Below are positions 19,036 through 28,101 of a DNA stretch of 64,000 nt, one piece after another (the stretch's first letter is position 1; the number at the start of each line of letters is the position of its first letter). Source of the DNA: CAVWQV01 sp963757115 (lineage in GTDB: Bacteria > Pseudomonadota > Alphaproteobacteria > Acetobacterales > Acetobacteraceae). The notes below the pieces were generated by a model. The model had not been told where the DNA came from. It ran no database searches and saw only the letters and a program-made list of their open reading frames with translations. A program made the position numbers and the translations under genes. Location: positions 62,001 to 126,000 of the forward strand of contig CAVWQV010000011.1 in assembly GCA_963757115.1 (NCBI GenBank), given 5' to 3'.

Positions 19036-20958
19036 TCAGCCCGGCTGGGGTGCCGGGCCGAGGCCGGGCGGGGGCGTCGGAGCCGGGCGTCCCGCGGTCG
19101 GGACGGAAGCCCGCCGGCTTTCCGGCGCGGGCTCGTCGACCACCTTCTTGATCACCGGCTCGCCGCGCAGCACCGTACGGATCTCGTCGCCCGACAGCGT
19201 CTCGTGCTCGAGCAGGCCACGTGCCAGCCGATGCAACTCCTCGACGTTCTCCGTAAGGATGTGCTTGGCCTTGTGGTAGGCGCGATCGATGATGTCCTTG
19301 ATTTCGCGGTCGATCTCGCGCGCGGTCGCCTCCGACACATTCTTGTTCTGCGTCACGGAATGGCCGAGAAATACCTCCTGGCTGTTGTCCCCGTAGGCGA
19401 TCATGCCGAGCTTGTCGCTCATGCCCCACTCGGTGATCATCATACGGGCCTGATTGGTCGCCATCTTGATGTCCCCCGACGCGCCGTTCGAGACCTTGTC
19501 GGGGCCGAAGATGATCTCCTCGGCGGCGCGCCCGCCCATCGCCATGGTGAGCTCAGACAACAACTTCGACTTGCTTTTCGAGTAGCGGTCGCCTTCCGGC
19601 AGGCTCATCACCAAGCCCAGGGCACGCCCTCGCGGGATGATGGTCGCCTTGTGCACCGGATCGCATTCCGGTTCGTGCATGGCGCACAGTGCATGGCCCG
19701 ATTCATGGTAGGCGGTCATGCGCTTCTCTGCCTCGCTCATCACCAGCGAGCGGCGCTCGGTGCCCATCAGCACCTTATCCTTGGCGTTCTCGAACTCGCT
19801 CATCGCGACCACGCGCTTGCCGAGCCGCGCGGCCAGCAACGCCGCCTCATTGACCAGGTTGGCAAGGTCGGCCCCCGAGAAGCCGGGCGTGCCACGCGCG
19901 ATCACCTTGGGGTCGACGTCGGATGCCAGCGGAACCTTACGCATATGGACGCGCAGGATCTTCTCGCGCCCGTTCACGTCCGGGTTCGGCACCACGACCT
20001 GTCGATCGAACCGGCCGGGGCGCAGCAGCGCCGGGTCGAGCACGTCGGGCCGGTTGGTGGCGGCGATGAGGATGACGCCCTCGTTGCTTTCGAAGCCGTC
20101 CATCTCCACGAGCATCTGATTGAGGGTCTGCTCGCGCTCGTCGTTGCCGCCGCCCAGGCCCGCGCCGCGGTGCCGGCCCACGGCATCGATTTCGTCGATG
20201 AAGATGATGCAAGGCGCATTCTTCTTGCCCTGCTCGAACATGTCGCGCACCCGCGAGGCGCCGACGCCGACGAACATCTCCACAAAGTCCGAGCCGGAGA
20301 TGGTGAAGAACGGCACGTTGGCCTCGCCGGCGATGGCGCGGGCGAGCAAGGTCTTGCCGGTGCCCGGCGGGCCGACCAGCAGTACGCCCTTCGGGATCTT
20401 GCCGCCAAGGCGCTGGAACTTTTGTGGGTCCTTCAGGAACTCGACGATCTCCTGGAGCTCGCCCTTGGCCTCGTCGATCCCGGCCACGTCGTCGAACGTG
20501 ACGCGGCCCTGCTTCTCGGTCAGCATCCGGGCGCGGGACTTGCCGAAGCCCATGGCGCGGCCGCCGCCCGACTGCATCTGACGCATGAAGAACACCCAGA
20601 CGCCGATCAGCAGCAGCATCGGGAACCAGGACAGCAGGTAGTGCAGCAGCGGGTTGACGTCGCTTTCCTCAGGCTTGGCGATCACTCGCACGCCCTTGTC
20701 GGTCAGGCGATTGACCAACGACGGATCCTCAGGGGTGTAGGTCTGGAAGGTCCGGCCGTCGGTGAGCTGGCCGGAGACGGTACGGCCCTGGATCACCACG
20801 TCTCGCACCCGGCCGCCGTTCACCTCGCCGATGAAGTCCGAGTACGCGACCTGCGTGGCGCCGTTGTGCGTGACCCCGGGTTGGAACAGATTGAACAGCA
20901 CAACGAGCAACAGGGCGATGATCACCCAGAGCGCCAAGTTGCGGCCGAAATTGCTCAT
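19036..20958 (-). CDS. ftsH: ATP-dependent zinc metalloprotease FtsH
   Basis: 640 residues, full length and intact. Two membrane segments (LALWVIIALLLVVLFNLFQP near the start and LLSWFPMLLLIGVWVFFM near residue 110) flank a periplasmic region. The AAA module has Walker A GPPGTGKTLLARA, Walker B CIIFIDEIDAVGRHRG and the SRH LLRPGRFDRQVVVPNPDV. The zinc site is HESGH near residue 425. The C-terminal ~45 residues are a Pro/Ala tail. FtsH degrades unassembled membrane proteins and regulators such as RpoH and LpxC. It sits 77 bp downstream of tilS. Confidence 0.97.
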   Translation of the reverse strand: MSNFGRNLALWVIIALLLVVLFNLFQPGVTHNGATQVAYSDFIGEVNGGRVRDVVIQGRTVSGQLTDGRTFQTYTPEDPSLVNRLTDKGVRVIAKPEESDVNPLLHYLLSWFPMLLLIGVWVFFMRQMQSGGGRAMGFGKSRARMLTEKQGRVTFDDVAGIDEAKGELQEIVEFLKDPQKFQRLGGKIPKGVLLVGPPGTGKTLLARAIAGEANVPFFTISGSDFVEMFVGVGASRVRDMFEQGKKNAPCIIFIDEIDAVGRHRGAGLGGGNDEREQTLNQMLVEMDGFESNEGVILIAATNRPDVLDPALLRPGRFDRQVVVPNPDVNGREKILRVHMRKVPLASDVDPKVIARGTPGFSGADLANLVNEAALLAARLGKRVVAMSEFENAKDKVLMGTERRSLVMSEAEKRMTAYHESGHALCAMHEPECDPVHKATIIPRGRALGLVMSLPEGDRYSKSKSKLLSELTMAMGGRAAEEIIFGPDKVSNGASGDIKMATNQARMMITEWGMSDKLGMIAYGDNSQEVFLGHSVTQNKNVSEATAREIDREIKDIIDRAYHKAKHILTENVEELHRLARGLLEHETLSGDEIRTVLRGEPVIKKVVDEPAPESRRASVPTAGRPAPTPPPGLGPAPQPG

Positions 20959-21035
20959 GTCTGTTCGCTCACGTACGGGCTCTAAGTCCCGTCCCTAAAG
21001 ATGATCGCAATGCTCGCAGAGTGACCGTTAAAAGG

Positions 21036-22385
21036 TCAACCATATCGAGTATAGCTCAACATAGGGAGCGATGCGGCTCCCTGCACCCCCAACGGGATAC
21101 GAGCTGGGCAGAAAGGTGCCGGGGCGGCTGCGCGCGGCGGGCAGAACAACGCTTCGACGCCAGCATAGGGGCCATCGCCAGGATGGTCGAGGTGCGGGAC
21201 GGCGACCAGCGCGGTTTTGCGCCAAAGGGCCGGCAAGGTCTCGAGCACTATTGCGGGCAGGGCGGAACGCGATCGAAGGCTGAGTACGGCAGCGCCGAGC
21301 GCGCCTACGCACTGGCCCTCGAGCAGTGCCGCGTCAGCCACCAGCCGAAAACGGCCATCCCACACACCGTTGGCCGCCGGCGCCGGGGCCGCCATGGAAG
21401 CCACCTCCCGGGTCAGCAGAAGCCCAGGCCCGAACCGCCCTGCGGGTGAAAGCCGCACGCCGGCGAGCGTAGCGGGCCCAGGCGATCGCGCGAGTGCCGC
21501 GACCTGCCGGGTCGAGGGCGGGTAGGCGCGGCCACCGACCATCTGCAGCAGCGCGGACAGGACTGCCGGGTCGACCGGACCGGGACGAAGCACCGCGAAC
21601 CCCTCGGGCCGCAGCACCGCCGAGGCTGCGAGCGCCGCGGCGGCGTCCCCCTCCGCAATTGCTCGCTCGCGCCCGGCGCCCGCCGCCGCATCGGACAGCG
21701 CCGCGGTCGCCCGCCCTACACCGCCCGGATCGTTCCGCCACGCCCTGATCCGGCTGCGAAGCGCGCGTTGGTCCGCGTTCGACGGGTCCTCGACCCAGCC
21801 GACTTTGGCTGTGAGCAGGGTCGCACGCAGCCGGGCCGGCGGGACAGATAGGAGGGGCCGGAGCAGGCGCACCGGTCCGGTCTCGCGCACTGTCGCCATC
21901 CCGGAGAGGCCCGCCGGGGCGCTGCGCCCCAGCACCCGCATCAGGACGGTTTCGGCCTGGTCTCCGGCGTGATGCCCAAGCAGCAGATGTAGAATGCCGC
22001 GCTCCGCGCAGGCCGCGGTAAGCGCGGCCAGGCGGGCCTCGCGCGCTCGGGCCGCCAGTGCCGGCCCGGGTGCGATCGCGAGACGCTGAGCTTGGGCGGG
22101 AATGCCGAGGTGGGCGAGGCGGGACAGGGTTAGGCTGGTCTCGCCACCCAACTCCGGGCGAAGCCCATGGTCGGCCACCAGGGCCACCAGCGTCCCGCCT
22201 CGCGCACGGACCCAATCGCGTGCGCAAACCGCAAGCGCCAGGCTGTCGGCGCCACCCGACACTGCTGCGGCCAGGGACGGCGCGGGCTCGAATGGCCCGA
22301 GCGGCGCCATGAGGGCGGCGAACTCCGCCCCGGTGATCGGGCCGGTGCCGACCTCAGCGACACCCGGCTCGCTGCCGGGTCGCAT
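21036..22385 (-). CDS. tilS: tRNA(Ile)-lysidine synthase
   Basis: About 449 residues. The PP-loop motif SLAAAVSGGADSLALAVCAR binds ATP, and the following LLGHHAGDQAETVLMRVLG and GWVEDPSNADQRALRSRIR are hallmark TilS segments. The enzyme makes lysidine at the wobble position of tRNA-Ile(CAU) and is essential. The start at 22385 overlaps the end of cpoB by about 30 bp in another frame. A later in-frame start near the ITGAEFAALM segment is possible. The C-terminal half is Ala/Gly/Pro-rich and loosely conserved, as usual for this family. Confidence 0.9.
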   Translation of the reverse strand: MRPGSEPGVAEVGTGPITGAEFAALMAPLGPFEPAPSLAAAVSGGADSLALAVCARDWVRARGGTLVALVADHGLRPELGGETSLTLSRLAHLGIPAQAQRLAIAPGPALAARAREARLAALTAACAERGILHLLLGHHAGDQAETVLMRVLGRSAPAGLSGMATVRETGPVRLLRPLLSVPPARLRATLLTAKVGWVEDPSNADQRALRSRIRAWRNDPGGVGRATAALSDAAAGAGRERAIAEGDAAAALAASAVLRPEGFAVLRPGPVDPAVLSALLQMVGGRAYPPSTRQVAALARSPGPATLAGVRLSPAGRFGPGLLLTREVASMAAPAPAANGVWDGRFRLVADAALLEGQCVGALGAAVLSLRSRSALPAIVLETLPALWRKTALVAVPHLDHPGDGPYAGVEALFCPPRAAAPAPFCPARIPLGVQGAASLPMLSYTRYG

Positions 22386-23251
22386 TTGCTCCGTCGCGGA
22401 TATCAACCGACTGGCGTGGGAACTCGGCGGCGAGTTTGGCCAAGGTGTCGCAGGCGGCGCGCCTCTCGCCAATGGACGTGAGCGCGTTCGCGAGGCCCAG
22501 CAAGGCGTCCGGCGCGTGGCCGCCGTTGCGCGAACGGTTGTAGGTGTCGTCAAACGCGATCGCCGCCTGCGCGTAGTTGCGCTGTCCGGCGAGCGACTGC
22601 GCCAGGACGAACTGCGCGTCGTAGGCGCGGGGCGACGTGCGGCTACTTTGCAGGACCTCCCGCGCCGACGCCTCGGCGGTCGCGTAGTCCCGCCGGGACA
22701 GGGCGGCGTAGCCTTCCTGCAAAGCAAGCTCAGGTGTGCGCCGGATCGAGCCGGTCGGCGGCGGCGGAGGCGCCGGAGCCGGCACGGTGCCGAGAATGCT
22801 GGGCGGCGGGCTGGTCTCACCGGGCGGCGCGACAGGGCGATCGGGAAGCGGGCGGCCGCCGCCATTCTGCAGCGCGAAGTTCAGATCCCCGACCTGCTTC
22901 GACAGTTCCGCATTCTGCCGTTGCGTCGTGTTGGTCACCTCCTCGAGCTGGCCGCGGAGCGCCCGCACCTGCTCCTCCAGCGCCTGCACCCGTTCGAGCA
23001 GCTGGGCCGTCAGGTCGCCGTTGGCGCCAGACGAGGACGGCGGCGCGAGCGACCGCGGCGCCAGGAATGACCCGCCGGAAGAAGGCTGGCGTCCGCCCTG
23101 AGATTGCAACGATTGCAGGTCGCGGCGCAGCTCCAGGATCTGGTTCTGCAGACGCGATGCCCTCGCGCGTGTCCATCTGCGCCCGCGCCGGACCGGCCGC
23201 CGCAAGCAGCACTGCCCCCGCACCCGCCAGCAGCGCCGCCCAACGCGTCAC
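22354..23251 (-). CDS. cpoB: Tol-Pal system protein CpoB (YbgF), one frameshift
   Basis: The start ATG at 23251 directly follows the pal stop. The N-terminus MTRWAALLAGAGAVLLAAAG ending in ARAQ is a Sec signal peptide. The frame breaks near 23158-23163 and continues RLQNQILELRRDLQSLQSQG, the N-terminal coiled coil used for trimerisation. A Pro/Ala linker follows and then TPR repeats (LALQEGYAALSRRDYATAEA, YDAQFVLAQSLAGQRNYAQA). CpoB is periplasmic and coordinates outer-membrane constriction with peptidoglycan synthesis. Its place as last member of the tol-pal cluster fits. Joined length is about 298 residues. Confidence 0.9.
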
Positions 23252-23761
23252 TCAGCGCACCGAGGTGATCGTATTCCGGTTCTGTGCCCAGGCCTCTTCC
23301 GTGTCGCCGAGCGCCGTCGGGCGGTCCTTGCCGTAGCTGATCGTGCTGATCCGCGCCGAGCTCACGCCCCGTGCCACGAGATAGTCGCGCGCGGAGTTAG
23401 CCCGGCGCTGGCCCAAGGCGAGATTGTATTCCTCCGTCCCCCGGTCGTCGCAATTGCCGGCGAGCTGGACGCTGACTTGAGGATACCGTTCGAGCCAGCC
23501 GGATTGCCGGTCAAGTGTGCTGCGGGCCTCGCCGCTGAGCTGCGACGAATCGAGCGCGTAGAACACGCGGTCGCCCACGTTAGCGACCAGATCCTCCTGG
23601 CTGCCGGGCGCCGGCCCGCCGCTGCCCGACGCCGATGCACCGCTGCCGGTGCCGGTGCCGGTGGTGGCGCCGTTGCGGTCGTTGCCCGAACACGCGACCA
23701 GCAGGGCCAGCGCGGCGATCGCCGCCAGCGCGTTCGGGCGAGTGAAAGTTCGTGCATTCAT
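23252..23761 (-). CDS. pal: Peptidoglycan-associated lipoprotein Pal
   Basis: 169 residues. The lipoprotein signal ends in the lipobox LLVACSGN, followed by a Gly/Ser/Thr-rich linker. The OmpA-like domain runs from about residue 60 (VFYALDSSQLSGEARSTLDR) and holds the peptidoglycan-binding pattern QLAGNCDDRGTEEYNLALGQ with RRANSARDYLV. Pal tethers the outer membrane to peptidoglycan and binds TolB, whose gene lies 116 bp upstream. The frame is intact and the length typical. Confidence 0.96.
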   Translation of the reverse strand: MNARTFTRPNALAAIAALALLVACSGNDRNGATTGTGTGSGASASGSGGPAPGSQEDLVANVGDRVFYALDSSQLSGEARSTLDRQSGWLERYPQVSVQLAGNCDDRGTEEYNLALGQRRANSARDYLVARGVSSARISTISYGKDRPTALGDTEEAWAQNRNTITSVR

Positions 23762-23877
23762 CGTGACTGGTTCCTGTGCGACGAGCGAGGCTCGAGAAGG
23801 GTCGGCACGGCACGGATTCGTTTTGCTGGCAAGGCGCTTAGCGTCGCGGCAATCCGGCGGTCAAGATTCTCGACACC

Positions 23878-25269
23878 TCACCCGGCGAGCGGCGACCATG
23901 CGGGGTCGGACGCATCGGTAGGCGTGGACACCGGGCGCTCGTTGAAACCGGTGATATCAATGGAAACCAGTCGCGAGGAGTAGCCATCGCCTCGGCTGTC
24001 GCGCGCGGGGGTCTCGCGCCAGAACATCAGCACCCGCCCGTTCGGCGCGAAGGTGGGCCCCTCCACCGAGAAGCTTTCGGACAGGATTCGCTCGCCCGAT
24101 CCGTCCGGGTTCATCACACCGATGGAGAAGGAGCCCCCAGAGAGCCGGGTGAAGGCGATCAGGTCGCCGCGCGGCGACCACACGGGCGTCGCGTATCGCC
24201 CCCGACCGAAGCTGATCCGCCGCGCCCCGCCGCCCCCTGCGTCCATGACGTAGAGCTGCTGATCGCCGCCGCGGTCCGAGTTGAACACGATGTGGGCGCC
24301 GTCCGGGCTGTAGCCGGGGGAGGTGTCGATCGCCCCCGAGTCGGTCAGCCTCCGCTCACTGCGGCTCGCCACGTCCACCGTTACGATGTCGGAGCCACCG
24401 CCGCGCGCAACCGACATGATGACGCGGTTGCCGTCGGGGCTGAAGCGCGGGGCGAAGGTCATGCCTTCGAACTCGCCGAGGATCTGCTGGCGGCCTGAGG
24501 CGAGGTCGAACAGGTAAACCCGCGGCTTGTTGCCGGCGTAGCTCATGAAGGCGATCTGGTCGCGCGTGGGGTGAAAGCGCGGCGTCAGCACGAGGTAGGA
24601 GCCATCGGTGAGAACGCGGTTGTTCTCGCTGTCCTGGTCCATGATCGCGAGGCGCTTGGTCCGCCGGTCACGCGGGCCGGTGCCGGCCACGTAGACGATG
24701 CGAGTGTCGAAGTAGCCCTTCTCGCCGAGCAGGCGCTCGTAGATCACGTCGGCGATGATGTGGGCGATCCGCCGCCAGTTGCCGCTGTTGGCAGTGTAGG
24801 CGGTGCCCTGGATCTGCGCTTGGGGGAGCACGTCCCAAAGCCGGAACTCGACACGCACGTTGCCGCCGCCCGCTTCCGCGACCCGGCCGGTCACCAGCGC
24901 TTGCGCGCCGATCGCCCGCCAATTGCCCCAATTCGGCATGTCGCCCTCGACGCTTGCCCGCACGAAGGCGCTGGGCGCGATGGGGCGGAACAGGCCGGAG
25001 CGGGCAAGGTCGTTGCTCACAACCTCCGAAATCCCGCGGCCGATGCTCGCGGCGTCGCCGCCCGCCCCGCCTCCCATGTCGGGGATGGCGATCGGGATCG
25101 GGTCGGTGCGCGCCCGGTTCACGTCGATCACGGCGCTACCCCCCGAGGCAGGCGCGGCCGAGGCAGGCGCGCGAAGGACGACTGGCGGTGTCAATAGCGC
25201 CGCCGTCCCGACAAGCCCGCGCCCGAGCAGGCCGCGCCGGCTCCACCACCCGATCCGATCCGCGTTCAT
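23878..25269 (-). CDS. tolB: Tol-Pal system periplasmic beta-propeller TolB, with twin-arginine-like signal
   Basis: About 463 residues from the ATG at 25269, preceded by a strong AAGGAGGAGG ribosome-binding site that favours this start over the upstream ATG at 25305. An N-terminal TolB domain (to about residue 170) is followed by a six-bladed WD-like propeller with repeated (F)SPDG motifs (FAPRFSPDGNRVIMSVARGG, TSPGYSPDGAHIVFNSDRGG). The leader WWSRRGLLGRGLVGTAAL has an SRRxLL-type twin-arginine motif, while E. coli TolB uses the Sec pathway. TolB links Pal to the TolQRA motor. Confidence 0.95.
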   Translation of the reverse strand: MNADRIGWWSRRGLLGRGLVGTAALLTPPVVLRAPASAAPASGGSAVIDVNRARTDPIPIAIPDMGGGAGGDAASIGRGISEVVSNDLARSGLFRPIAPSAFVRASVEGDMPNWGNWRAIGAQALVTGRVAEAGGGNVRVEFRLWDVLPQAQIQGTAYTANSGNWRRIAHIIADVIYERLLGEKGYFDTRIVYVAGTGPRDRRTKRLAIMDQDSENNRVLTDGSYLVLTPRFHPTRDQIAFMSYAGNKPRVYLFDLASGRQQILGEFEGMTFAPRFSPDGNRVIMSVARGGGSDIVTVDVASRSERRLTDSGAIDTSPGYSPDGAHIVFNSDRGGDQQLYVMDAGGGGARRISFGRGRYATPVWSPRGDLIAFTRLSGGSFSIGVMNPDGSGERILSESFSVEGPTFAPNGRVLMFWRETPARDSRGDGYSSRLVSIDITGFNERPVSTPTDASDPAWSPLAG

Positions 25270-25327
25270 GGCCTCCTCCTTCTTGCTTTCATCGTGGCCT
25301 CCCATGTTGGTTGGCGCGGTTATGGCG

Positions 25328-26266
25328 CTACTCGCCAGGCCTGAAGCGGAAGGTCAGCGTTTGCGGCTGGCCAAGCATGGTTCGCGGCAGAGGCAGGTTG
25401 GCGCATTGCGCGCTAAGCACCGCGCGGACCGCGCGCTCGGAAAACGCGCGGAACACCGGGTCGGCCAGCTTACCGGCGTCCCCAGGCGCGACTGCGGCCT
25501 GGCGGGCAACACCGTCGCCGTCGGTCCGAACGGTGAGCAGCACCTGCATTTGGTTCACCCCCCTGGCTGCGGCATCGTAGGTCCAGCATCGCCGCACTTC
25601 AGCGCCGACCGCGCGTGCCTGATCGCCCGATAGCTTGGAGGTGTCGTCCCCGAGCGGGTTGCCGCCACCGTTGGGCGCGCCCCCCTGGGACGGGTTGGCC
25701 CGTGCACGCGGCGCCTGGGATTGCCGCTGCATCGCGCGCAGCTTCTCAAGGGTGTTCTGCAAGGCTGGGCTTTCCGGCGCCGGGTTCTTGGTCGGGGTCG
25801 GCTGCGCCGCGTGGCTCGGCGGCGCCGGCGGCGGCGGGACCGGGGGTGGCGGGATCGGCGGCGGCGGGGCGGGTTTGGGCGGAGCCGGCGGCGGCGGGAC
25901 CGGCGGCGGCGGGGGTGGAGGCGGTGGCGGCGTGGGCGCCCGCTCCGGCGTCGGCGCGGGTGGCGGCGGCGGAGGAGGCGGCGGCGGAGGCGGTGGTGGC
26001 GGAGGCGGCGGCTCGGGCGGGGCCGGCTTCGGCGGCTCGGGCGCGGTCTCTTCGGCCGGCGCCGGCGTCGGCGACGGAGCCGCCACCGGTGCTGGCGTCT
26101 CGGCCCGGCGCGCGCTCGGGGCGTTGCCCTCGTACACCATCGCTACCGCTTGCTCCGGCACCTCGTCGGGCGGCCGCATGAACGGAACGCCGATCACCAG
26201 CGCAAGCACCGCCAAGATATGCAGTGCGACTGAGATGAGGGCGCCGCGGCGCAGCTCCTGGCTCAT
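25328..26266 (-). CDS. tolA: TolA, envelope-spanning Tol-Pal protein with polyproline domain II
   Basis: 312 residues. One N-terminal membrane anchor (ALISVALHILAVLALVIGVP, with the SVALH histidine typical of TolA/TonB anchors). The middle region (about residues 70-165) is almost pure proline and alanine, including an uninterrupted run of more than a dozen prolines, where E. coli TolA has a long Ala/Lys helix. The C-terminal domain (VGAEVRRCWTYDAAARG, MQVLLTVRTDGDGVARQAAV, FRAFSERAVRAVLSAQCANL) matches the TolA/TonB C-terminal fold. It couples inner-membrane energy from TolQR to TolB-Pal. The frame is intact. Confidence 0.92.
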   Translation of the reverse strand: MSQELRRGALISVALHILAVLALVIGVPFMRPPDEVPEQAVAMVYEGNAPSARRAETPAPVAAPSPTPAPAEETAPEPPKPAPPEPPPPPPPPPPPPPPPPPPAPTPERAPTPPPPPPPPPPVPPPPAPPKPAPPPPIPPPPVPPPPAPPSHAAQPTPTKNPAPESPALQNTLEKLRAMQRQSQAPRARANPSQGGAPNGGGNPLGDDTSKLSGDQARAVGAEVRRCWTYDAAARGVNQMQVLLTVRTDGDGVARQAAVAPGDAGKLADPVFRAFSERAVRAVLSAQCANLPLPRTMLGQPQTLTFRFRPGE

Positions 26267-26287
26267 CGGGGCAAGGCGGGACAGCGA

Positions 26288-26824
26288 TCAGCCGCGCCCC
26301 TGCTGACGCTGAGCGGGAGCGGGAGCCGGAGCCGGAGCCGGAGCGGCCGGGCGGGAAGCGGGCGGGTTCGCCGGCTCGGCGCCCGCCGGCTTGGCAGGCG
26401 GGATCGCCGACGGCTGTTCGGCGAGCAAGGCCACCTTGGTGAAGCCGCCCTGCGTGATCGTGCCCATCACCTCCATGATGCGCCCGTAGGTGATGCCCTT
26501 GTCGCCGCGCACGAAGATGCGTCGCTCGGCGTTGTTTTTGGCGCTCTCCTGCAGCTTTGCCACGAGCTCGTCGAGTTGCACCTCCTCGTTCTGCAGGAAG
26601 ATCTTGCCTTCCGCGTTGACCGAGACCGTGAGCGGCTCACTATCGGAGTTGAGCGGCTGTGCCGACGTCTTCGGGAGGTCAACCGGCACGCCCGACGTCA
26701 TCAGTGGAGCGGTGACCATGAAGATGATCAACAGCACCAGCATCACGTCCACTAGCGGTGTGACATTGATCTCGGCGAGCGGCCGGTAGCGGCCACGCCG
26801 CCGGCCGCTTAGCGGCCCAGCCAT
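26288..26824 (-). CDS. tolR: TolR, proton-channel/stator protein of the Tol-Pal system
   Basis: 178 residues. The single membrane segment contains the proton-conducting aspartate in INVTPLVDVMLVLLIIFMVT. The periplasmic ExbD/TolR domain follows (VDLPKTSAQPLNSDSEPLTV, ERRIFVRGDKGITYGRIMEV, GFTKVALLAEQ). The C-terminal ~40 residues are a Pro/Ala tail, longer than in E. coli TolR (142 residues). The gene is 21 bp upstream of tolA and 97 bp downstream of tolQ. Confidence 0.95.
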   Translation of the reverse strand: MAGPLSGRRRGRYRPLAEINVTPLVDVMLVLLIIFMVTAPLMTSGVPVDLPKTSAQPLNSDSEPLTVSVNAEGKIFLQNEEVQLDELVAKLQESAKNNAERRIFVRGDKGITYGRIMEVMGTITQGGFTKVALLAEQPSAIPPAKPAGAEPANPPASRPAAPAPAPAPAPAQRQQGRG

Positions 26825-26844
26825 CAGCGCATCTCCTCCGCCAA

Positions 26845-26869
26845 CCCTCTCCCGCAGCTCGGCAGAGGG
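26845..26869. repeat. Short inverted repeat between tolQ and tolR
   Basis: CCCTCT (26845-26850) and AGAGGG (26864-26869) are exact inverted arms around a GC-rich 13-nt spacer, in the only sizeable gap inside the tol cluster. It resembles the short CCCTCTCCC...GGGAGAGGG elements common between alphaproteobacterial genes. It may trim or stabilise mRNA between the two genes. Confidence 0.4.
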
Positions 26870-26921
26870 CTTTTCTTCCCCCCCTCACTTTCGAGGAGCA
26901 ACAACCGGGGTGAAGGGCCGG

Positions 26922-27647
26922 TCACGCCGGGCGCTCCTCGCTCTGGCGCGACAGGATCGCCCCGAACTCGGCACCAAACCCTTCCAGCCGGCCGGCAAAG
27001 CGAGAGAGGTCGGTGCTGATCTTGTTGTACGCGAGCACGGCCGGGATCGCCGCGACCAAGCCGATCGCGGTCGCGAACAGCGCCTCGGCGATGCCGGGCG
27101 CGACCACGGCGAGATTGGTGTTGTGCATGGCGGCGATGGCCGAGAAGCTATGCATGATGCCCCATACCGTGCCGAACAGGCCGATGAACGGCGCCGTGGC
27201 CCCGACGGACGCAAGGAAGATCATCCATCGCTCGAGCCGCTCCATCTCGCGGCCGATGGTGACGGTGATGGCGCGGTCTACCCGGTCCCTCACACCCGAA
27301 TGCGAGATGTCGGCGCCGGCCACCCGGGCAGTGCGTCGCCACTCGCCCATCGCCGCGCCAAACACGGCGGCCATCGGGTTGCTCGGCTTCGCCCCTTGCT
27401 GGTCGTAGAGTTCGTCGAGGCTGCCGCCCGACCAGAACCGGTCCTCGAACGTATCGGCTTCCCGGTTGGCGCGGCGCAGGCTGGCGTATTTCTCGAACAC
27501 GATGGCCCACACCCAGACGCTGGCCGCGAGCAATGCGACCATCACCAGCTTGACCACGATGTCGGCCTCGATGAACAGGCCCCACAAGGACAGGTCGCCG
27601 GCTCCGGCCGCCCCCAACCCAACCGCGTCTACCGCCCGATCCACCAA
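26922..27647 (-). CDS. tolQ: TolQ, inner-membrane motor protein of the Tol-Pal system
   Basis: 241 residues with three membrane segments: DIVVKLVMVALLAASVWVWA near residue 30, then LASVGATAPFIGLFGTVWGI and GIAEALFATAIGLVAAIPAV. The last two form the MotA/TolQ/ExbB proton-channel helices. The APFIGLFGTVWGIM and ALFATAIGLVAAIPA motifs are diagnostic. With TolR it forms the stator that energises TolA from the proton motive force. It starts 1 bp after the ybgC stop. Confidence 0.96.
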   Translation of the reverse strand: MVDRAVDAVGLGAAGAGDLSLWGLFIEADIVVKLVMVALLAASVWVWAIVFEKYASLRRANREADTFEDRFWSGGSLDELYDQQGAKPSNPMAAVFGAAMGEWRRTARVAGADISHSGVRDRVDRAITVTIGREMERLERWMIFLASVGATAPFIGLFGTVWGIMHSFSAIAAMHNTNLAVVAPGIAEALFATAIGLVAAIPAVLAYNKISTDLSRFAGRLEGFGAEFGAILSRQSEERPA

Positions 27648-27648
27648 T

Positions 27649-28080
27649 CTAACTCCCGTTCGCGCTCATCGCTTGCAGCCCTTCGCGCCAACGCGTCGGC
27701 ATCAGCACCGGCCGTGCCTCTCCCGGACGCACGCAAGCCAGGCGGAGATCAGCCCCGACCAGGGGCGCCTCGTCGCAAGCTCGCCTGATTTCCTGACGCA
27801 AGCTGACCGAAGCCCCGCCGACACGCACGGGCGCGGTTAGCACGACGAGCGAGTTGTCGAGGCGTGCGGGCCGCAAATAATCCAAACGCGCGCTCCGCAC
27901 CACGAACATCAGGTTGAACCGCTCCACCAGCTCGGCGTGAGGGATGCCCGCGTCGCGCAGCGCCTCCGACCGCGCCCGCTCGGCGAAACGCAAGTAGTTG
28001 GCGTGATAGACAATTCCGCCCGCGTCGGTGTCTTCGAAGTAGACACGGAGCCAATAGCGGTGCGCGCCTGCCAGGCTCAT
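27649..28080 (-). CDS. ybgC: YbgC-type tol-pal-associated acyl-CoA thioesterase
   Basis: 143-residue hot-dog fold protein. The signature RVYFEDTDAGGIVYHANYLR holds the catalytic Asp of the 4-hydroxybenzoyl-CoA thioesterase family, and FAERARSEALRDAGI follows as usual. It hydrolyses short-chain acyl-CoA thioesters and is the standard first gene of tol-pal operons. It lies 21 bp after ruvB, so here the ruv and tol-pal groups are fused into one run. Confidence 0.95.
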   Translation of the reverse strand: MSLAGAHRYWLRVYFEDTDAGGIVYHANYLRFAERARSEALRDAGIPHAELVERFNLMFVVRSARLDYLRPARLDNSLVVLTAPVRVGGASVSLRQEIRRACDEAPLVGADLRLACVRPGEARPVLMPTRWREGLQAMSANGS

Positions 28081-28101
28081 GTCATCACCATGACGGTTCG
28101 G

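Noticed and set aside
18925..20985. Very long plus-strand ORF (686 codons) opposite ftsH
   Set aside because: It is an antisense shadow of intact ftsH; its translation has the skewed composition of high-GC antisense frames and no domain.
25615..26306. Long plus-strand ORFs rich in glycine or arginine opposite tolA
   Set aside because: They are the complement of the polyproline region of tolA and have low-complexity Gly/Arg sequence with no start signals.
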